Part shown: positions 54,737 to 62,557 of the stretch, piece after piece
Position numbering within the stretch: the first letter of the stretch is position 1
Layout of the letters: every line of letters starts with the position of its first letter
NCBI RefSeq assembly: GCF_013032505.1
Contig: NZ_WQCG01000001.1
Location: 620,001 to 684,000, forward strand
DNA: 64,000 nucleotides
Direction: 5' to 3'
Origin: Ruegeria atlantica
GTDB taxonomy: Bacteria > Pseudomonadota > Alphaproteobacteria > Rhodobacterales > Rhodobacteraceae
Notes under the pieces: model-generated
The model's input: only the letters and a program-made list of their open reading frames with translations
Told to the model about the DNA's origin: nothing
Databases searched by the model: none
Position numbers and translations under genes: made by a program

Positions 54737-55261
54737 TCAATTCTGTGGCCGGTCCGGGCATTCTTCGCCAATTACAGTGCCGTCATAGGCCTTTTCCCCG
54801 CAATTGTTCAGCGCGTGCCAAACATAGCCTTTGCCGTCATTTGTGACGGCAACAATACGGTCCACGCCAAAGTGGATATTCTTCGCCCCCAAAAAGGCCT
54901 TGGCCTCACCTGATTTCAGCGCATCCGCGACCGCCACAGCGTCAAAGCAATCGAACCACCCGGGCGCGGTCAGTGGCTCTGCATCCTTGACCACGACATA
55001 GGTTTCTTCAATCTGCGCTGGGGTCAGATCGGTTTCGAAACAAGCACGATAGCGTATAGGTGAGCTGTCTGCGTCGATAGCCCGAAACGCGCTGTAGGAA
55101 ATCGGTGCGGGTGCCTCGGCCCCTTCTGTCATTAACAAGACGTCCTGTCCGGGATTGTGTTCAACGTCATAATAAAACCCGTAGATCTGCAAGTAATACA
55201 TCCCGAACCCGGCCGCCGCTGCGGAGATCAGAAGTATGATCGCAAGCACTTTTCCTGTCAT
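54737..55261 (-). CDS. Membrane-anchored protein, DUF6446-like
   Basis: A 174-residue protein with one N-terminal membrane helix (about residues 5-27) and a periplasmic domain containing paired cysteines (RACFETDLTPAQIEETYVVV, WFDCFDA, NNCGEKAYDG, EECPD), which could form disulfides. I believe it belongs to the DUF6446 group found between glyQ and glyS in Rhodobacterales, from memory of that gene neighbourhood. It starts 17 bases after the upstream small ORF stop and ends 8 bases before the symporter start. No known function. Confidence 0.83.
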   Translation of the reverse strand: MTGKVLAIILLISAAAAGFGMYYLQIYGFYYDVEHNPGQDVLLMTEGAEAPAPISYSAFRAIDADSSPIRYRACFETDLTPAQIEETYVVVKDAEPLTAPGWFDCFDAVAVADALKSGEAKAFLGAKNIHFGVDRIVAVTNDGKGYVWHALNNCGEKAYDGTVIGEECPDRPQN

Positions 55262-55277
55262 CGTCTTTTCCTTCTGC

Positions 55278-55625
55278 TCACGATGCCTTTTTCACGATCG
55301 GTAAGTAGTACAGATTCCAATTGATCACAGGTCTCAACGAGACTTTCGGGACGGGCTGCACCCTTGCCAGAGGTTTCTTCGGCGCGTTTTTTGCTATTGC
55401 GAACCTGGTCACCAACCCACCAGACTTCTTTGCGTCAAGGTCGGATTTTTCCCGGCCGATCAGCGTTACGTCACGACAAAAACGACGCTCTTTTGCCTGA
55501 TCCTCGGCACCGCTTTTGCGGCTACGGGACACCAAACGCTGGACCTGTACGGCGTCAACATCGATGATTTGAGCGAGGCAGCTGGCCTTAGTTTCCTGCT
55601 GCCCGGGCTGAGCTGAGAGGCACAT
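55278..55625 (-). CDS. Small basic protein of unknown function coupled to glyQ
   Basis: A 115-residue, lysine/arginine-rich protein (SRSRKSGAEDQAKERR, REKSDLDAKK) with four cysteines and no recognised domain. The predicted ATG at 55625 shares its A with the glyQ stop codon (TGATG), so translation is coupled. The C-terminal part (PVPKVSLRPVINWNLYYLPIVKKAS) looks membrane- or protein-interacting. Similar small ORFs sit between glyQ and glyS in relatives as I remember, which raises its likelihood. It could be a false ORF, as conservation cannot be checked. Confidence 0.55.
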   Translation of the reverse strand: MCLSAQPGQQETKASCLAQIIDVDAVQVQRLVSRSRKSGAEDQAKERRFCRDVTLIGREKSDLDAKKSGGLVTRFAIAKNAPKKPLARVQPVPKVSLRPVINWNLYYLPIVKKAS

Positions 55626-56554
55626 CAGGCCTCGAACCCGGCGGCCTCGGTCAGCAGGAACGCATCCGCACATTGTTTCGCCAAGGCCCGGACGCGGCCA
55701 ATATAGGCCTGACGCTCCGTCACCGAAATAACGCCGCGCGCATCCAGCAGATTAAAAACATGGCTGGCCTTGATGCACTGATCATAGGCCGGATGTGCCA
55801 TGACGATGCGTTTGCCGGTCTTCGGGTCGTCATGGTCCTGCGCGAGAATGGCCGCGCATTCGGCCTCGGCCTCTTCGAAGTGACGCAGCAGAACCTCGGT
55901 ATTGGCCACGTCAAAGTTCCAACGGGCGTATTCCTCTTCGGTCTGCTTAAATATTTCGCCGTAGGTCAGCGGGCTTGGCGATTGCGGGTCGTTGAAGGGC
56001 ATGTCCATCACGTGATCGATGCCCAGCACATACATGGCCAGACGCTCCAGACCATAGGTCAGCTCGCCCGAAACCGGTGCGCAATCATGGCCACCGACCT
56101 GCTGGAAATAGGTGAACTGGCTGACTTCCATGCCGTCACACCAGACTTCCCAACCCAAACCCCAAGCACCCAAGGTTGGGCTTTCCCAGTCATCCTCGAC
56201 AAATCGGATGTCGTGCAGGTTCATGTCGATGCCAATCGCCTCGAGCGACCCCAGATACAGTTCCTGCAGATCCGGCGGGCTCGGTTTGATCAGAACCTGG
56301 TATTGATAGTAATGCTGCAAACGGTTGGGGTTTTCACCGTAACGTCCATCCGTGGGGCGGCGCGACGGCTGCACATAGGCCGCAGCCCACGCTTTCGAGC
56401 CCAAAGCACGCAAGGTAGTGGCCGGGTGGAACGTACCTGCCCCAACCTCCATGTCATATGGCTGTAGAATGGCGCAGCCTTTCGAGGCCCAATAGGTCTG
56501 AAGCCGCAAGATAATCTCTTGAAAAGAACGTGGTGCGCTGGACTGGTCGGTCAT
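55625..56554 (-). CDS. glyQ: Glycyl-tRNA synthetase alpha subunit
   Basis: The catalytic alpha subunit of the bacterial alpha2beta2 glycyl-tRNA synthetase. The 309-residue protein starts [20 protein letters not shown], then [21 protein letters not shown] (motif 2 region) and [30 protein letters not shown] (class II catalytic core), with [15 protein letters not shown] later. ATG 56554 is preceded by AAAGGGA; an upstream in-frame ATG (56575) is less well placed. It is separated from glyS by two small ORFs and a GltS-type gene. Length and motifs are standard. Confidence 0.97.
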   Translation of the reverse strand: MTDQSSAPRSFQEIILRLQTYWASKGCAILQPYDMEVGAGTFHPATTLRALGSKAWAAAYVQPSRRPTDGRYGENPNRLQHYYQYQVLIKPSPPDLQELYLGSLEAIGIDMNLHDIRFVEDDWESPTLGAWGLGWEVWCDGMEVSQFTYFQQVGGHDCAPVSGELTYGLERLAMYVLGIDHVMDMPFNDPQSPSPLTYGEIFKQTEEEYARWNFDVANTEVLLRHFEEAEAECAAILAQDHDDPKTGKRIVMAHPAYDQCIKASHVFNLLDARGVISVTERQAYIGRVRALAKQCADAFLLTEAAGFEA

Positions 56555-56719
56555 GACATTCCCTTTGGACGCCACTGCGCCCGGTTCCGTTGGGTTTTGT
56601 CCTTCCTATGCAAGGGGCCGTTGGGCGTCAACGGGCCGCAAGGCTTATGCTGTCACTGCGCCGCCACACTGGAAATTCCCCGTATTCCGGGCATGGCTTT
56701 CGGTGCAGGAATTCGCGTA

Positions 56720-56750
56720 GTGTCCGGCAAAGATAAAACACTGCGGACAC
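56720..56750 (+). other. Inverted repeat over the 5' leader of the pseudoprotease gene
   Basis: GTGTCCG (56720-56726) and CGGACAC (56744-56750) are separated by 17 bases, ending nine bases before the ATG at 56760. It covers the region where a Shine-Dalgarno would be expected and so could be an operator or an RNA hairpin affecting translation. It also lies upstream of the divergent glyQ start (166 bases). Confidence 0.4.
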
Positions 56751-56759
56751 GGGCAGACA

Positions 56760-58493
56760 ATGACTCGCATATTAACGGCAATTTTGTTTCTTTTTCTCAT
56801 CGGCGCGCGCGCTGTATTTGCACAGCAGGACGCAGGCGTCTGGGTGCAAGTCGAGGCGCAGCCTTCACTACGCGAAGCGCAGGAACGTGCGCAGGCCTAT
56901 GCCAGCACCCTACCGGACGTAAACGGTTTTCGCTTGAACTCTGGCTGGTATGCCATTGTTATTGGTCCATATTTGCGCAGCGACGCTGAGCAGGTCTTGA
57001 GCGTATACCGAGCCGAGGGGCAAATCCCCGCGGATAGCTACATCGCGTTTTCAAGCGCGCTAGGTCAGCAATTCTGGCCGGTTGGTGTGAACATTCTGGA
57101 CCGGGGCGTCGTAGCGCCGCCAGTTGAACCGCAGCCTGAACAGCCGGTTGTGGGTTTGACCCCGCAGGCCTCGGACGAGACACGCTCGCAGGCGCTGCAA
57201 AGCGAGCGCCTTCTCAGCACGCAAGAGCGTATGGACTTGCAAACCGCCCTACAGGCCGCGGGTTTTTACAATTCAACGATTGACGGGGCATTTGGCCAGG
57301 GCACGCGCAGGTCTATGGGCGACTGGCAGCGGTTCAATGGCTTTGAGGCAACCGGCGTTCTGACAACCGCACAGCGCAAAGCTCTTATGGACGATTTCAA
57401 CGCCCCCCTTCTAAGCGTCGGGATGGAGCGATATTCTGATCCCCAAGCCGGTATCGATCTGGACCTGCCGCTTGGTGTCGTCGCATTTGACCGGTACGAG
57501 GCTCCGTTTGTTCACTTCACGGGCACGACCGACTTGGACGCCAAGGCCCTGTTGATCAGTCAGAAGGGCGACAAGGCCACCTTGCGTGCCCTCTACGAAG
57601 TGATGCAGTCGCTGGAAATCGTTCCTCTGGACGGCCTGCGGCAACTGCGCGGCGACAGTTTTACGCTGGAAGGACGCGGCAATGGGATCGTGTCCCACAG
57701 CGAAGCGCGGCTGGATGACGGACAGATCAAAGGCTTTACTCTGGTCTGGCCCGAAGGTGACGACGACCGTCTTGCCAGAGTTCTGGCTGCGACGCGCGCC
57801 AGCTTTACTGCAACCGACACAGTGCTGGACTCAGCAGCGGGTGCCAACGCCGAGCAGCGAATTGACCTCGTGTCCGGGCTGCAGGTACGAACGCCGCGCC
57901 TGTCGCGTTCCGGCTTTTTCGCAGATGCCAGTGGCACGGTCCTAACTGTGTTCGAGGCCGCAGACAGCTGTACACGGATCACGCTTGACGGCGATCAAGA
58001 GTTTGAGGTTGCTTCGTCGGACGCCGATCTGGGTGTCGCGGTTCTGCGCCCCAACCGTAATCTGGTTCCAGTTAACGTGGCAGAGTTCAGTGCCGATGCC
58101 CCGCGCATTCAATCCGAAGTCGCGGTGTCCGGGTTCTCGTATCAGGGCGCATTGGGCGCACCGACGCTTACTTATGGTCAGATCGCAGATGTGCGCGGCC
58201 TGAACGGTGAGGACGGGGTGAAACGCCTCGCATTGGCAGCTCAACCCGGCGACGCGGGGGGGCCGGTATTTGACGGCAGTGGTCAGGTTGTTGGCATGCT
58301 GTTGCCTACCCCGACCGAGGGCCGCACCCTGCCCGCCTCGGTCAGCCTAGCCGCCACGGCGAGCAGCCTGAACGAAGTTCTGGCAAAGGCTGGGGTATCC
58401 GGTCAATCCGGTCAGCCTACGGCGCAGATCTCACCGAACGAACTCAGCCGTCGGGCAACCGGGATGACCGTATTGGTTCATTGCTGGGACTGA
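56760..58493 (+). CDS. Secreted SPOR / peptidoglycan-binding protein with inactive trypsin-like domain
   Basis: A 577-residue periplasmic protein. Signal peptide residues 1-21; residues about 25-100 form a SPOR-like repeat (VWVQVEAQPSLREAQERAQAY, GWYAIVIGPY), and about 153-212 a peptidoglycan-binding helical domain (LQTALQAAGFYNSTIDGAFGQGTR). The last about 200 residues resemble a trypsin-fold serine protease: DLGVAVLRP and GDAGGPVFDGSGQVVGML. The nucleophile serine of GDSGGP is Ala499, and no catalytic His is visible in the position of TAAHC (the sequence reads TVFEAADSC, about residues 396-404). So it is predicted to be a non-catalytic binding domain. It likely docks at the cell wall. A terminator follows. 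Confidence 0.87.
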   Translation: MTRILTAILFLFLIGARAVFAQQDAGVWVQVEAQPSLREAQERAQAYASTLPDVNGFRLNSGWYAIVIGPYLRSDAEQVLSVYRAEGQIPADSYIAFSSALGQQFWPVGVNILDRGVVAPPVEPQPEQPVVGLTPQASDETRSQALQSERLLSTQERMDLQTALQAAGFYNSTIDGAFGQGTRRSMGDWQRFNGFEATGVLTTAQRKALMDDFNAPLLSVGMERYSDPQAGIDLDLPLGVVAFDRYEAPFVHFTGTTDLDAKALLISQKGDKATLRALYEVMQSLEIVPLDGLRQLRGDSFTLEGRGNGIVSHSEARLDDGQIKGFTLVWPEGDDDRLARVLAATRASFTATDTVLDSAAGANAEQRIDLVSGLQVRTPRLSRSGFFADASGTVLTVFEAADSCTRITLDGDQEFEVASSDADLGVAVLRPNRNLVPVNVAEFSADAPRIQSEVAVSGFSYQGALGAPTLTYGQIADVRGLNGEDGVKRLALAAQPGDAGGPVFDGSGQVVGMLLPTPTEGRTLPASVSLAATASSLNEVLAKAGVSGQSGQPTAQISPNELSRRATGMTVLVHCWD

Positions 58494-58511
58494 GTTCGCA
58501 CGAAATTGTTC

Positions 58512-58543
58512 AAAGCGCCGCTCGATTGGGCGGCGCTTTTTTT
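58512..58543 (+). terminator. Rho-independent terminator after the pseudoprotease gene
   Basis: GCGCCGC (58515-58521) and GCGGCGC (58530-58536) make a seven-base stem with an eight-base loop, preceded by AAA and followed by seven T residues. It lies 19 bases after the stop and just before the convergent TPP enzyme gene ends. Confidence 0.9.
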
Positions 58544-58548
58544 GTTGG

Positions 58549-60126
58549 CTAAAGGATTTCCGGAGTGACGCGGATCAATGTCGGAACCGGGGCCGCAAAA
58601 GCCGACCGGACTGCCTGTTGCATCTCGTCCAAACTAGAGGGCGCGGACGACAAAGCACCGAAGGCCTCGGCCAGTTTGCAGAAATCCGGGTTGCGCGCCA
58701 CGACCGCATTCGGAGCGATCTGACCCCGGACCATACTTTCCTCGATCTCTTTTAGCTTTCCATTATCCCAGAGGATAATTGGCAGAGACAGGCCCAGTTC
58801 AACCGCCGCCCCAAGTTCCTGCATCGTATAGTGAAAACCGTAATCACCGGCGATCACTGCTGTTGGTTTTCCTCGGCGCGCCACGGCCCCGCCGATACCG
58901 GCCGGCAGCGCGTAACCAAGTGTCCCGAACCCGGTCGGATGGTGCCAATGGTAAGGATAGGCCATATCCCAGACCTCTTTGGCGACATAAGCGAACTGGG
59001 TCATGTCGGAATAGATCATGGTGTCGCCTGGCATAGCCTCGCGCAATGCATCCATCACTGGAACAATGCCCGGTCGCTCGGCATCCACTTCGGCCCGCCA
59101 ACGGGTGCGGGCGTTGGCTACTTCCTCGGTTGTCCAGCCGGTTGCCGGTTTGACATTGTCGATTGCCGCCCAAAGCGCATGGGCAAATCCTTCACCATCC
59201 GCCTGCAACTTCACCGCAGCGCGGTGGTGATCAGACAGAACTTTCGGGTCCAAGTCGATGCGCACAAGATTGGCCGAATTGCCGAGCTTGTTACGCCAAA
59301 GGTCCACCTCGCCCAATTCTGCGCCCACAACGACTACAAGGTCGGCCGAGGCGATGACATCGGCGCTGCCCGGTCGCGGCAGCGTGGCGCCAAAGTCCAA
59401 CGCATAGCCCAGACCCGCCATTCCACGCCCCGCATAAGTGGTGAAACACGCGGCGCCCAACTCTGTCAGGATTTGCCGCCAAAGGTTCGACCGTGCGCCA
59501 CCACCCAGAATAAACAGCGGACGCTTCGCGATGTTCAGCATGGACATCACCGGCGCAAGGTCGGGCGGCAGGACTTTTGTGCGTAGCCCCGGCTGATTTG
59601 GAAACGGCGCGGGATCGGCATCTGCCTCAAGCTGCGCAATCGGCACCTGAATGTGCTTTGGACGTGGACGGCTGAGTTCAAACTCTTCAAACGCCCGCTC
59701 GACCAAACCATAAGCGGCCTGAGCAGTATTCGCCTGATGCGACCAGTCCGTTACGGTTTCAGCTGCGGCGCGTTGATCCTTCATCTGGTGTAGCTGACCA
59801 TGCACGGCTTGCGTTTCATCCAGACACGAGGACATCACGAGCATCGGTACTGAGTCCGTATAGGCCTGCCCCATCGGCGTCATGATATTGCACAGCCCAG
59901 GTCCGGTGATGACATAAGCAACACCCGGCTTGCCGGTCGCACGAGCGTAGCCGTCGGCCATGAACCCGGCACCCTGCTCGTGCCGGGCCAGCACATGGGT
60001 GATCCCAGCCTCTTCAATCCCACGATACATTTCCTGATTGTGCACGCCGGGAATACCAAAGATCACATCCACTCCACGATCCCGCAGCATATGCGAAATC
60101 TGCGCACCAAGGGGTCTTTTCATCAA
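58549..60126 (-). CDS. Thiamine-diphosphate-dependent enzyme, 5-guanidino-2-oxopentanoate decarboxylase-like
   Basis: A 525-residue TPP enzyme of the acetolactate synthase superfamily. The N-terminal catalytic glutamate is in VLARHEQGAGFMADGYARATGKPG (about residues 44-67); the TPP/Mg motif AGDYGFHYTMQELGAAVELG near residue 420 ends with LPIILWDNG. The start GAQISHMLRDRGVDVIFGIPGVHNQEMYRGI is that of proteins annotated as AruI-like 5-guanidino-2-oxopentanoate decarboxylases of arginine breakdown, but by sequence alone another 2-oxoacid decarboxylase role is possible. Its start overlaps the trkH stop by four bases (ATGA), an unexpected pairing. Confidence 0.88.
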   Translation of the reverse strand: MMKRPLGAQISHMLRDRGVDVIFGIPGVHNQEMYRGIEEAGITHVLARHEQGAGFMADGYARATGKPGVAYVITGPGLCNIMTPMGQAYTDSVPMLVMSSCLDETQAVHGQLHQMKDQRAAAETVTDWSHQANTAQAAYGLVERAFEEFELSRPRPKHIQVPIAQLEADADPAPFPNQPGLRTKVLPPDLAPVMSMLNIAKRPLFILGGGARSNLWRQILTELGAACFTTYAGRGMAGLGYALDFGATLPRPGSADVIASADLVVVVGAELGEVDLWRNKLGNSANLVRIDLDPKVLSDHHRAAVKLQADGEGFAHALWAAIDNVKPATGWTTEEVANARTRWRAEVDAERPGIVPVMDALREAMPGDTMIYSDMTQFAYVAKEVWDMAYPYHWHHPTGFGTLGYALPAGIGGAVARRGKPTAVIAGDYGFHYTMQELGAAVELGLSLPIILWDNGKLKEIEESMVRGQIAPNAVVARNPDFCKLAEAFGALSSAPSSLDEMQQAVRSAFAAPVPTLIRVTPEIL

Positions 60127-61571
60127 TTCCTCCAGAACTGGACAGTGAACAGAGCGTAGACGGCCAAAAGCTCAAGCCGACCCACAAGCATACCGATCGA
60201 AAGCAGCCACTTCGCTGTGTCGCTCAGCCCTGCAAAGTTACCCGCCGGTCCGATCTTATCCCCCAGCCCTGGCCCGACGTTGGCCAGCGCGGTCGCGGCT
60301 CCTGATACGGCCGTTATGAAATCCAATCCAGTCAGCGCCAGCGCCCAGGCAAGAACGCCCAGAGAAACCACGAAAAACATGAAGAAACTCATGACCGAGG
60401 TCAGAACATCCGGGCCTATCGAACGGCCATCGTATTGCGGCGTGAACACCCCGTGGGGTGAGCGGATACGGCGGATCTGAGTCTTGATCGACGCAAACAG
60501 CAGTTGATACCGGAAGATCTTGATGGAACAGGCTGTTGAGCCCGCGCAGCCGCCAATCAGGCCGATCAGAAAGAACATCATGATCGGGAAACTGCCCCAG
60601 GCCATGTAATCAACGCTGGCATAGCCGGTGCCCGAAATGATCGACGTGATGTTGAACAGGGATTCACGTACGGCCTGTTCCCAATGATGCGGGAACACTG
60701 ATGTCAGAAAGACGGCCATGATGACCACCAGTACAAGAATGGTCGCCATAAAGGTTCGTATCTGGCTGTCCCTGAAAATTGATCGAGTATTGCCATTGGC
60801 GAACTGGACGTAGCGCACGAACGGCAGTGCAGCGAGGATCATGAAGACAGCAGCCGCATATTCTGCCGGGCCCGAGAAGGTACCAAAAGACGCGTCATAA
60901 TTCGAAAACCCGCCCGTTGAGATCGTCGTCAACGCGTGGACCACGGCATCAAAAAAGCCCATGCCAAGACCGGCATAGACCAGTGCGCAAACAACGGTCA
61001 GAAAGACATAGATAAGTGAAATCTGACCCGCGATTTCCTGCGCGCGCGGCAAGATTTTACCCATGGTTTCAAATCCTTCCGAGCGGAAGATCTGCATGCC
61101 CCCGACCCGAAGCTCTGGCAGGAAAACCATGGCCACGACAATGATGCCGATACCGCCCAACCATTGCAGCAGACCACGCCACAACAGCAAACCCTGCGGC
61201 AGGTCATCAAGGCCCGAAATCACAGTCGATCCGGTTGTCGTCAGGCCGGACATCGCCTCGAAATAGGCATCGACAAAGCGCAGTTCGGTCTCGCCAAGCA
61301 GAAATGGGATAGCCCCGAAAAACGGCAGCGCGACCCAGACGCCCGTGGTCAGCAAAAAGGTCTGACGGATCGTGAGACCTTCACCCACGCCGTTCGAGCA
61401 GCTCATCGCCAGAATGACACCAGTGAGGACTGTGATGACCGCGCTTTCAAGAAAAACGTGCCACTCGCCCCGGCCTTCGATGAAGTCCGCAAGCATAGGC
61501 AGCATCATGGTCGCCCCAAGAATGGCGACCAATAGGCCAATCACATATCCAACCGGGCGCATATCCGTCAT
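60123..61571 (-). CDS. trkH: Trk-type potassium uptake protein TrkH
   Basis: The 482-residue membrane subunit of the Trk/Ktr potassium uptake system. Four filter-like P-loops are visible: SGLTTTGSTVIS (about residues 106-117), TTISTGGFSNYDAS (about 220), ISGTGYASVDY (about 310) and SGAATALANVGPGLG (about 435). Glycines of each loop form the potassium filter. The cytoplasmic NAD-binding partner TrkA is not nearby. It is 51 bases after the H1-like gene stop and overlaps the TPP enzyme gene by four bases. Together with the channel at 1733-2503, two potassium pathways are encoded in the window. Confidence 0.95.
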   Translation of the reverse strand: MTDMRPVGYVIGLLVAILGATMMLPMLADFIEGRGEWHVFLESAVITVLTGVILAMSCSNGVGEGLTIRQTFLLTTGVWVALPFFGAIPFLLGETELRFVDAYFEAMSGLTTTGSTVISGLDDLPQGLLLWRGLLQWLGGIGIIVVAMVFLPELRVGGMQIFRSEGFETMGKILPRAQEIAGQISLIYVFLTVVCALVYAGLGMGFFDAVVHALTTISTGGFSNYDASFGTFSGPAEYAAAVFMILAALPFVRYVQFANGNTRSIFRDSQIRTFMATILVLVVIMAVFLTSVFPHHWEQAVRESLFNITSIISGTGYASVDYMAWGSFPIMMFFLIGLIGGCAGSTACSIKIFRYQLLFASIKTQIRRIRSPHGVFTPQYDGRSIGPDVLTSVMSFFMFFVVSLGVLAWALALTGLDFITAVSGAATALANVGPGLGDKIGPAGNFAGLSDTAKWLLSIGMLVGRLELLAVYALFTVQFWRN

Positions 61572-61622
61572 GAGGCGCAGCGTTGGCGCGCCTACACGAC
61601 TGTGTCAAGCCGGTGTCGGGAT

Positions 61623-62279
61623 TTACCCGTCCGTTTTGCCTGCCGATGTGGGCATCGCGGGCGGTTTGGACGGGGCGCGCGTTCGACGCGCCTGGGCTGT
61701 CTGCGCCACCTCAGTTTTTTCCGCTTCGACTTTGGCAGGTGCCGGTTCAGGTGCGACTGGCTTGAGGGCCGTTGGTTTGGCCGGGGCCTTGGGCACAGCG
61801 GTGTTCGCAGCCGCAGGTTTTGGCTTTGCAACTGCTGCAGGCTGCGGCGCAGGTGTTTTCTTGGCGACTGCAGGCGCAGCCGCAGGCTTTGGTTTGGCCG
61901 CTGGCTGCTTTTGGTTGACTGTGGGCTTTTCTGCAACTTCGACCGGTTTGACCGCCACCGACGCTGTTTTAGTCTCAGTGGCTTTGGGTGATTCGACCTT
62001 GGGCTTTGCTGCAACTTTCTTACGAGCTACAGGCTTGGGTTTGGCGACCGCTTTGGGCTTCGCCTTTGCGACTGGTTTTGCCTTGGGCGCAGGTTTTGCC
62101 GTTGGTGCAACCGGTGTCGGGGCCGATGCGGATACGTGCAGGGCACTAACCGACACAAACGGCAACTCCATCGCCGAACGGGTCAAAATCTGCATAATTT
62201 TCATCTGGTTGCTAACCGCATAGCCTGCCATTCGGATGGCTGCTGCCTGAAACTCCAGCGGTTGGGAAATTGGATTCAT
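61623..62279 (-). CDS. Histone-H1-like Lys/Ala/Pro-rich protein
   Basis: A 218-residue protein with a short N-terminal part (about residues 1-50, SQPLEFQAAAIRMAGYAVSNQMKIMQ) and a long tail built of Lys/Ala/Pro repeats (AKPAPKAKPVAKAKPKAV and variants), like bacterial histone H1-type or phasin-linker tails. The N-terminal segment may carry a short helix that could bind partners, with the tail binding nucleic acid or acidic polymers. AGGAGA lies upstream of the ATG at 62279. Its start is 59 bases downstream (minus sense) of the palindrome CCCGAATATTCGGG at 62338-62351. Because of compositional bias no firm function can be given. Confidence 0.75.
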   Translation of the reverse strand: MNPISQPLEFQAAAIRMAGYAVSNQMKIMQILTRSAMELPFVSVSALHVSASAPTPVAPTAKPAPKAKPVAKAKPKAVAKPKPVARKKVAAKPKVESPKATETKTASVAVKPVEVAEKPTVNQKQPAAKPKPAAAPAVAKKTPAPQPAAVAKPKPAAANTAVPKAPAKPTALKPVAPEPAPAKVEAEKTEVAQTAQARRTRAPSKPPAMPTSAGKTDG

Positions 62280-62337
62280 ACGTTAGTTCTCCTCTGAAAG
62301 CGATGCAGCCTGCAAAAGAGTAAAAAGACCTGCCCGT

Positions 62338-62351
62338 CCCGAATATTCGGG
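62338..62351. other. Perfect palindrome in the folE2 to H1-like gap
   Basis: CCCGAATATTCGGG is a perfect 14-base palindrome 59-72 bases upstream of the H1-like gene. On the minus strand a T-rich stretch (CTTTTTACTCTTTT) follows about ten bases later, so it may act as an operator or as a late terminator of folE2. Confidence 0.45.
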
Positions 62352-62405
62352 CGGATCAAGCGGTCATGAAGTCCTGAGCGTCGCACGTCTCAGCTTCCTT
62401 TCAGT

Positions 62406-62439
62406 GTGGCTGGCGTACGAACAGAAATTCGCCAGCCAC
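62406..62439. other. Stem-loop in the folE2 to H1-like gap
   Basis: GTGGCTGGCG (62406-62415) and CGCCAGCCAC (62430-62439) give a ten-base perfect stem with a 14-base loop. No T-run follows. The 278-base gap 62280-62557 holds this and the palindrome at 62338-62351, but no gene I can support. Confidence 0.45.
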
Positions 62440-62557
62440 GGCTGCATTCCGCATCAGTGTAACGTGAACTACTGTGCGAATGCAGCACGAATTGCCGCGC
62501 TGCGGCGGAAAACCGCTTTTAGTCTAGTATTGATACTTTATTGATCCACCCTGCCCA

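Noticed and set aside
61372-62223. A 283-residue plus-strand Ala/Gly-rich frame
   Set aside because: Antisense to trkH and the H1-like gene. Its composition simply mirrors the Lys/Ala/Pro repeat region.
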